Part shown: one piece after another, positions 6,076 through 9,275 of the stretch
How the letters are laid out: each line of letters opens with the position of its first letter
Numbering within the stretch: the stretch's first letter is position 1
Assembly: GCA_045126815.1 (NCBI GenBank)
Contig: JBGVPD010000007.1
Location: 1-9,275 of the forward strand
Reading direction: 5' to 3'
Origin: RGIG1995 sp045126815
GTDB taxonomy: Bacteria > Bacillota > Clostridia > Oscillospirales > CAG-272
Length of the DNA stretch: 9,275 nucleotides
Notes under the pieces: model-generated
Told to the model about the DNA's origin: nothing
Databases searched by the model: none
The model's input: the letters and a program-made list of their open reading frames with translations, nothing else
Translations under genes and position numbers: made by a program

Positions 6076-6942
6076 ATGCAGTTTTTCGGAAAAAGCGACA
6101 CAGGCATAAAACGCCGCGAAAACCAAGATAGCTTTGTTACCGAACAGCTATATGAAAATGCCGTTCTTTGTCTTGTATGCGACGGAATGGGGGGCGCTAA
6201 CGGCGGCAAGACCGCGAGCGAAGTGACTTGCCGCGAATTTGTCGAACAGGTTAAGAAAAAGCTACCCGATTTTTACAATAAGAAGCAAAAAGCTTATATT
6301 TGCGAAGACGGCGATATCAAAAAAATGTTGCAAAAAGCCGTAGATACCGCCAACAGCTCGGTTTACAAAAAAGCTAACAAAAACGAAGAGCTTTCGGGTA
6401 TGGGCACTACTCTCGTGTGCGCTTTGATCATTGATGATCTCTTATATATCGCGCACATCGGTGACTCAAGACTTTACTTCGTTTCAGATGAAGAGCTCAA
6501 ACAGATTACAAGAGACCACTCATACGTGCAAACTCTTATAGATCTAGGACAGATAACCCCCGAAGAAGCCTCTTTTAATCCTCACAAAAACATTATCACA
6601 AGAGCTATCGGTACACAGAAAAACGTTGAAGCAGATATTATATGCCACAAACTCTCCGATATAGACGCCGAGTATATCCTTTTATGCTCAGACGGACTTA
6701 CAAACTACGCCGATAACAAAACGATACATAGCATTATCACAGAAAACACTTCGATCGAAAATGCGTGTAACTTGTTGATCGACAAAGCCAATGAAAACGG
6801 CGGAGGAGACAATATCACAGCCGTTGTAATTAAGCTTGATAAATCAAACCAAGACCTAACTTGTGACATCAATGCGAAAAATGTTGATGAATGTGAAAAA
6901 AGATTTGAAAATGAAGATTGCGAAAAGCGAGGTGAGTTTTAA
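6076..6942 (+). CDS. prpC: PP2C-family Ser/Thr protein phosphatase (PrpC/IreP/Stp type)
   Basis: 288 aa. A cytoplasmic Mn/Mg-dependent phosphatase that reverses phosphorylation by the adjacent PASTA kinase. Visible PP2C motifs: RRENQD with D18, CDGMGG with D36 and G37, SGMGTTL at about 107-113, HIGDSR with D130, CSDGL with D206, and GGGDNIT with D245-N246; all expected metal ligands are present. The C-terminal tail after about 255 is short, charged and Cys-containing (C263, C273 and a third near 283), which is unlike the core and probably variable. The start is the ATG at 6076, which has GGAGG (6065-6069) 6 bases upstream; an ATG at 6049 would add 9 residues, including the ribosome site as codons. 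Its TAA shares one base with the prkC ATG (TAATG), so the two are translationally linked. Confidence 0.96.
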   Translation: MQFFGKSDTGIKRRENQDSFVTEQLYENAVLCLVCDGMGGANGGKTASEVTCREFVEQVKKKLPDFYNKKQKAYICEDGDIKKMLQKAVDTANSSVYKKANKNEELSGMGTTLVCALIIDDLLYIAHIGDSRLYFVSDEELKQITRDHSYVQTLIDLGQITPEEASFNPHKNIITRAIGTQKNVEADIICHKLSDIDAEYILLCSDGLTNYADNKTIHSIITENTSIENACNLLIDKANENGGGDNITAVVIKLDKSNQDLTCDINAKNVDECEKRFENEDCEKRGEF

Positions 6943-9116
6943 TGGAACTTGAAAAGTATATCGGTCAGGTCCTTGATAACAGATATAAAATAGTTAAAGT
7001 TCTCGGGCGCGGCGGTATGGCTATCGTTTTTGAAGCTATCGACCTCGCTATGAAAAGACTCGTCGCTTTGAAGATATTAAAAGATGACGTTGCAAAAGAT
7101 CCTCAATCGGTTAAAAGATTTATAAACGAATCGAAGGCAATTTCCATGCTTAATCACCCCAACATCGTTTCAATTTACGATATTTCAATTAAGGGTGATC
7201 TGAAATATATCGTTATGGAAAGAGTTGAGGGTATTACTCTTAAGAGTTATATCACCCGCAAGGGCGCTTTAAGTACAAGAGAAGCTTTGATCTATACCCA
7301 ACAGATCCTTAAAGCACTTGAACACGCTCACTCAAAGGGCATTATTCACCGTGACATTAAGCCCCAAAATATTATGTTGCTTAAGAACGGCGTTATAAAG
7401 GTTACCGACTTCGGAATTGCAAAACTCCCCAACGCCGAAACGGTTACAATGGCGGACAAGGCTATCGGTACTGTATATTACATCAGTCCCGAACAGGCAA
7501 GCGGTAAGACTATAGATCCCCGAAGCGATATCTACTCTTTGGGTATCGTTATGTACGAAATGTTGACCGGAGATCTGCCCTTCAGAGCAGATACACCCGT
7601 TTCCGTTGCGTTGAAACAAATAAACGAAGATCCCAAAAACCCGAGAGAAAAAGTTCCCAATCTTGCCGTCGGCGTAGAACAGATAATCTTGACGGCTATG
7701 GAAAAATCTCCCGAAAAACGTTTCCAGACAGCTTCGGTTATGCGTAAGCACGTTGAGCAAATACTGACTAACCCCACTTACATCTTCAGTAGCAAAAAAA
7801 TGGCAGCTATTCCCGCGCCTAAAGGGGTTAAGGGCGTTCTTTCAAAATTCAAAAGAACAAAACCCAAAGCAAAGAGACAAAGCGGTTCTATGCTCCCCAT
7901 CGTTTTGGGTATATGCGTTTCTTTCATCGTTATTCTTTGCGTCGGTCTGTTTATGATGCTTTCCGATTTGTTTAAGGATAAGAATAATTATATTGAAGTT
8001 ATCGTTCCCGATATGACTAACCAGATCTATTCCGAAGAATTAAAACAAGAATTGGAAGAACAGGGTTACGAAGTATTGACCGATTATGCAAACAACGATT
8101 CCGTTGCACCAAACACCATAGTTAAACAGAAACCTGTCGGCGGTTCAAAGAAGATTATGATTGAAGGAAACACGATCAAAATAACTTTGACTCTCTGCAG
8201 AGATAAGAACGCTATGATGCTTCAGTTGCCCGATTATACGGCAAAGGAATACAGAAGCGTTCAGTATATACTCGAAGACCTTGGATATAAATCGGTTATT
8301 AAATTTGAAAACAGCGCAACCGTTCCAAACAATATAATAATAAGAACCGAACCTGCGGGCGGTACTCAAGTCGCTAAAGATACCGTAATTACTCTTTACG
8401 TCAGCAACGGCCAAGAAGTTGAAACGGTTAAGATGCCTAATGTTGTTAATATGAAACTCAAGGATGCAGAAAAAATGCTTACCGCTATGAAACTTAACGT
8501 TGGTGAAACAACTTATGTAGAATCGGATAAAGAAAAAGACACCGTTCTTGAACAGAGTTGCGTTGCCGACAGTGAAGTTAATACGGGAACAGAAATACAA
8601 CTTGTAGTAAGCAGCGGCCCCGCAATTCCTGAACCCGTTGCTCTCGGAAAATATATTGGCAGAGACATCGAAGAAGTCAGAGCGGCGTTGAATGCTTTAG
8701 GTATTCGTTATACTACTATAAGCGAGCATAACGACACTTATGAAGAAGGTAAGGTTATAAAGACCGATCCCGTTGCAGGAACAAAGGTTACTCCTTCTAC
8801 CGATAAGTACGAAGGCGATATGATAACTATTTACGTTAGTCTTGGAAAGAAGGCGCCCGAAACTACCGAGGCGCCCGAGACCACCAAGGCTCCGGAAACT
8901 ACTAAGACTCCGGAAACCACCAAGACTCCCGAGACTACTAAGACTCCTGAGACTACCAAGACTCCTGAAACTACCAAGACTCCCGAGACTACTAAGACTC
9001 CGGAAACCACCAAGACTCCCGAGACTACCAAGACTCCTGAGACTACTAAGACTCCCGAGACTACTAAGACTCCCGAGACTACCGGAACTACACCTCCATT
9101 ACCGGATGATGCATAA
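6942..9116 (+). CDS. prkC: PASTA-domain Ser/Thr protein kinase (PrkC/IreK/StkP type) with C-terminal PETTK repeats
   Basis: 724 aa. A membrane kinase that senses muropeptides or lipid II outside and phosphorylates cell-envelope and growth regulators inside. Kinase domain about 14-275: Gly loop GRGGMAIV at 22-29, K44 in VALK, E63, HRDIKPQN at 136-143 with catalytic D138, D156-F-G, activation-loop T167 and T169 as likely autophosphorylation sites, and SPE at 182-184. A basic juxtamembrane stretch (about 284-315) precedes one membrane helix at about 318-340. Four extracellular PASTA domains follow, about 351-418, 426-490, 496-559 and 564-635; the fourth has a small insertion before its last strand. 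The tail at 638-715 is 13 hexapeptides of PETTK type, ending TTPPLPDDA. The ribosome site GAGGTGA is 6 bases upstream. prpC and a likely substrate gene, ireB, are close by. Confidence 0.97.
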   Translation: MELEKYIGQVLDNRYKIVKVLGRGGMAIVFEAIDLAMKRLVALKILKDDVAKDPQSVKRFINESKAISMLNHPNIVSIYDISIKGDLKYIVMERVEGITLKSYITRKGALSTREALIYTQQILKALEHAHSKGIIHRDIKPQNIMLLKNGVIKVTDFGIAKLPNAETVTMADKAIGTVYYISPEQASGKTIDPRSDIYSLGIVMYEMLTGDLPFRADTPVSVALKQINEDPKNPREKVPNLAVGVEQIILTAMEKSPEKRFQTASVMRKHVEQILTNPTYIFSSKKMAAIPAPKGVKGVLSKFKRTKPKAKRQSGSMLPIVLGICVSFIVILCVGLFMMLSDLFKDKNNYIEVIVPDMTNQIYSEELKQELEEQGYEVLTDYANNDSVAPNTIVKQKPVGGSKKIMIEGNTIKITLTLCRDKNAMMLQLPDYTAKEYRSVQYILEDLGYKSVIKFENSATVPNNIIIRTEPAGGTQVAKDTVITLYVSNGQEVETVKMPNVVNMKLKDAEKMLTAMKLNVGETTYVESDKEKDTVLEQSCVADSEVNTGTEIQLVVSSGPAIPEPVALGKYIGRDIEEVRAALNALGIRYTTISEHNDTYEEGKVIKTDPVAGTKVTPSTDKYEGDMITIYVSLGKKAPETTEAPETTKAPETTKTPETTKTPETTKTPETTKTPETTKTPETTKTPETTKTPETTKTPETTKTPETTKTPETTGTTPPLPDDA
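8853..9086 (+). repeat. 18-bp tandem repeat, 13 copies, coding for (A/T)PETTK hexapeptides
   Basis: Exactly 13 units of 18 bases encode APETTE, APETTK twice, TPETTK nine times and TPETTG. Differences are mostly at third codon positions. Units 4-6 (8907-8960) match units 9-11 (8997-9050) at all but two positions, which suggests a past duplication of about 90 bp. Every gain or loss of a unit keeps the frame, so tail length can vary without breaking the kinase. Confidence 0.95.
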
Positions 9117-9141
9117 TACGGTTATATTAACTACATAAAAT

Positions 9142-9177
9142 AAATATCCCCCCGTGGAACGGGGGGTATTTCATTTT
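9142..9177 (+). terminator. Rho-independent terminator after prkC
   Basis: CCCCCCGT (9148-9155) and ACGGGGGG (9159-9166) form an 8-bp stem with a GGA loop. It is extended by AAATA/TATTT across a one-base bulge and followed by TATTTCATTTT. It starts about 30 bases after the prkC stop and closes the rightward transcript. Confidence 0.9.
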
Positions 9178-9275
9178 CGGGCATAGCCCTACCCGATACT
9201 GGCGGCGCACAAGTGCGCTTTTTATTGGCCTGCCAGCCATGCAATTGTTATCAGCTACCCGTAAACGGGTCGTGA
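9178..9275. other. Non-coding, hairpin-rich sequence at the right edge
   Basis: No gene is visible. Four short inverted repeats are packed in: GGGC/GCCC (9179-9182/9186-9189); GCGCA/TGCGC (9205-9209/9214-9218), directly followed by TTTTT and so able to act as a rightward terminator; CTGGC/GCCAG (9199-9203/9232-9236) enclosing that hairpin; and ACCCG/CGGGT (9257-9261/9266-9270) with a TAAA loop. TACCCG also occurs at 9190-9195 and could pair with the last CGGGT. It may be a dispersed repeat or part of a structured RNA that continues past the window. Confidence 0.55.

Noticed and set aside
7332..7777. Minus-strand open frames inside the kinase domain
   Set aside because: They lie opposite highly conserved kinase motifs, match no family I know and have no promoter or ribosome site.
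8145..8600. Minus-strand 151-codon frame opposite the PASTA domains
   Set aside because: Phe/Asn-rich composition typical of an antisense shadow; the PASTA reading on the plus strand is clear.
8831..9138. Open frames on both strands across the PETTK repeat (a Val/Ser-rich minus-strand frame and an Arg/Pro/Leu-rich plus-strand frame)
   Set aside because: An 18-bp repeat keeps all frames open or closed together; these products are low-complexity shadows of the kinase tail with no ribosome site.

Overview
The window reads as chromosomal DNA of a low-to-moderate GC Gram-positive bacterium of the class Clostridia, most likely an uncultured gut member of the Oscillospirales/Ruminococcaceae type. 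The reasons are the rlmN-prpC-prkC gene order, an IreB (UPF0297) homologue, a three-domain S1-like protein of a type I associate with that group, strong Shine-Dalgarno sequences, near-consensus sigma-A promoters, and GC-rich palindromic intergenic repeats in an otherwise AT-rich sequence. No rRNA, tRNA, CRISPR array, transposase or phage gene is visible.

Layout. Positions 1-291 hold about three and a half tandem copies of an 82-86 bp non-coding repeat, each with two hairpins. Two hairpins at 308-338 and 354-382 end the leftward transcript. Four genes then run on the minus strand, in transcription order: an S1-domain RNA-binding protein (4174-3227) with its own terminator; then, from a good promoter at 3105-3077, ireB (3036-2779), ribF (2670-1732, TTG start) and a DacF-like S11 peptidase homologue (1703-387) whose second and third active-site motifs are degenerate. 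On the plus strand a perfect-consensus promoter (4322-4350) drives yfbR (4387-4974), rlmN (4971-5999), prpC (6076-6942) and prkC (6942-9116). These overlap or sit close together, apart from a 76-base gap before prpC. A strong terminator follows prkC at 9148-9177. The last hundred bases are non-coding and hairpin-rich.

How the genes fit together. prkC encodes a membrane Ser/Thr kinase with four extracellular PASTA domains that sense muropeptides or lipid II. prpC encodes its PP2C phosphatase. ireB encodes a homologue of the small protein that this kinase/phosphatase pair modifies in Enterococcus faecalis. A signalling module of kinase, phosphatase and probable substrate therefore lies within about 6.3 kb on two divergent transcription units. 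A DD-carboxypeptidase-like cell-wall protein is on the ireB transcript. The other genes are housekeeping: nucleotide pool control (YfbR), 23S rRNA/tRNA A2503/A37 methylation (RlmN) and FMN/FAD synthesis (RibF).

The most unusual points are the DacF-like protein that keeps STVK but has SAG in place of KTG; the 13-copy PETTK hexapeptide tail on the kinase, with signs of recent 90-bp duplication; the REP-like tandem repeat with compensatory stem changes; and the structured sequence at the right edge. I do not see a clearly new multi-gene system.
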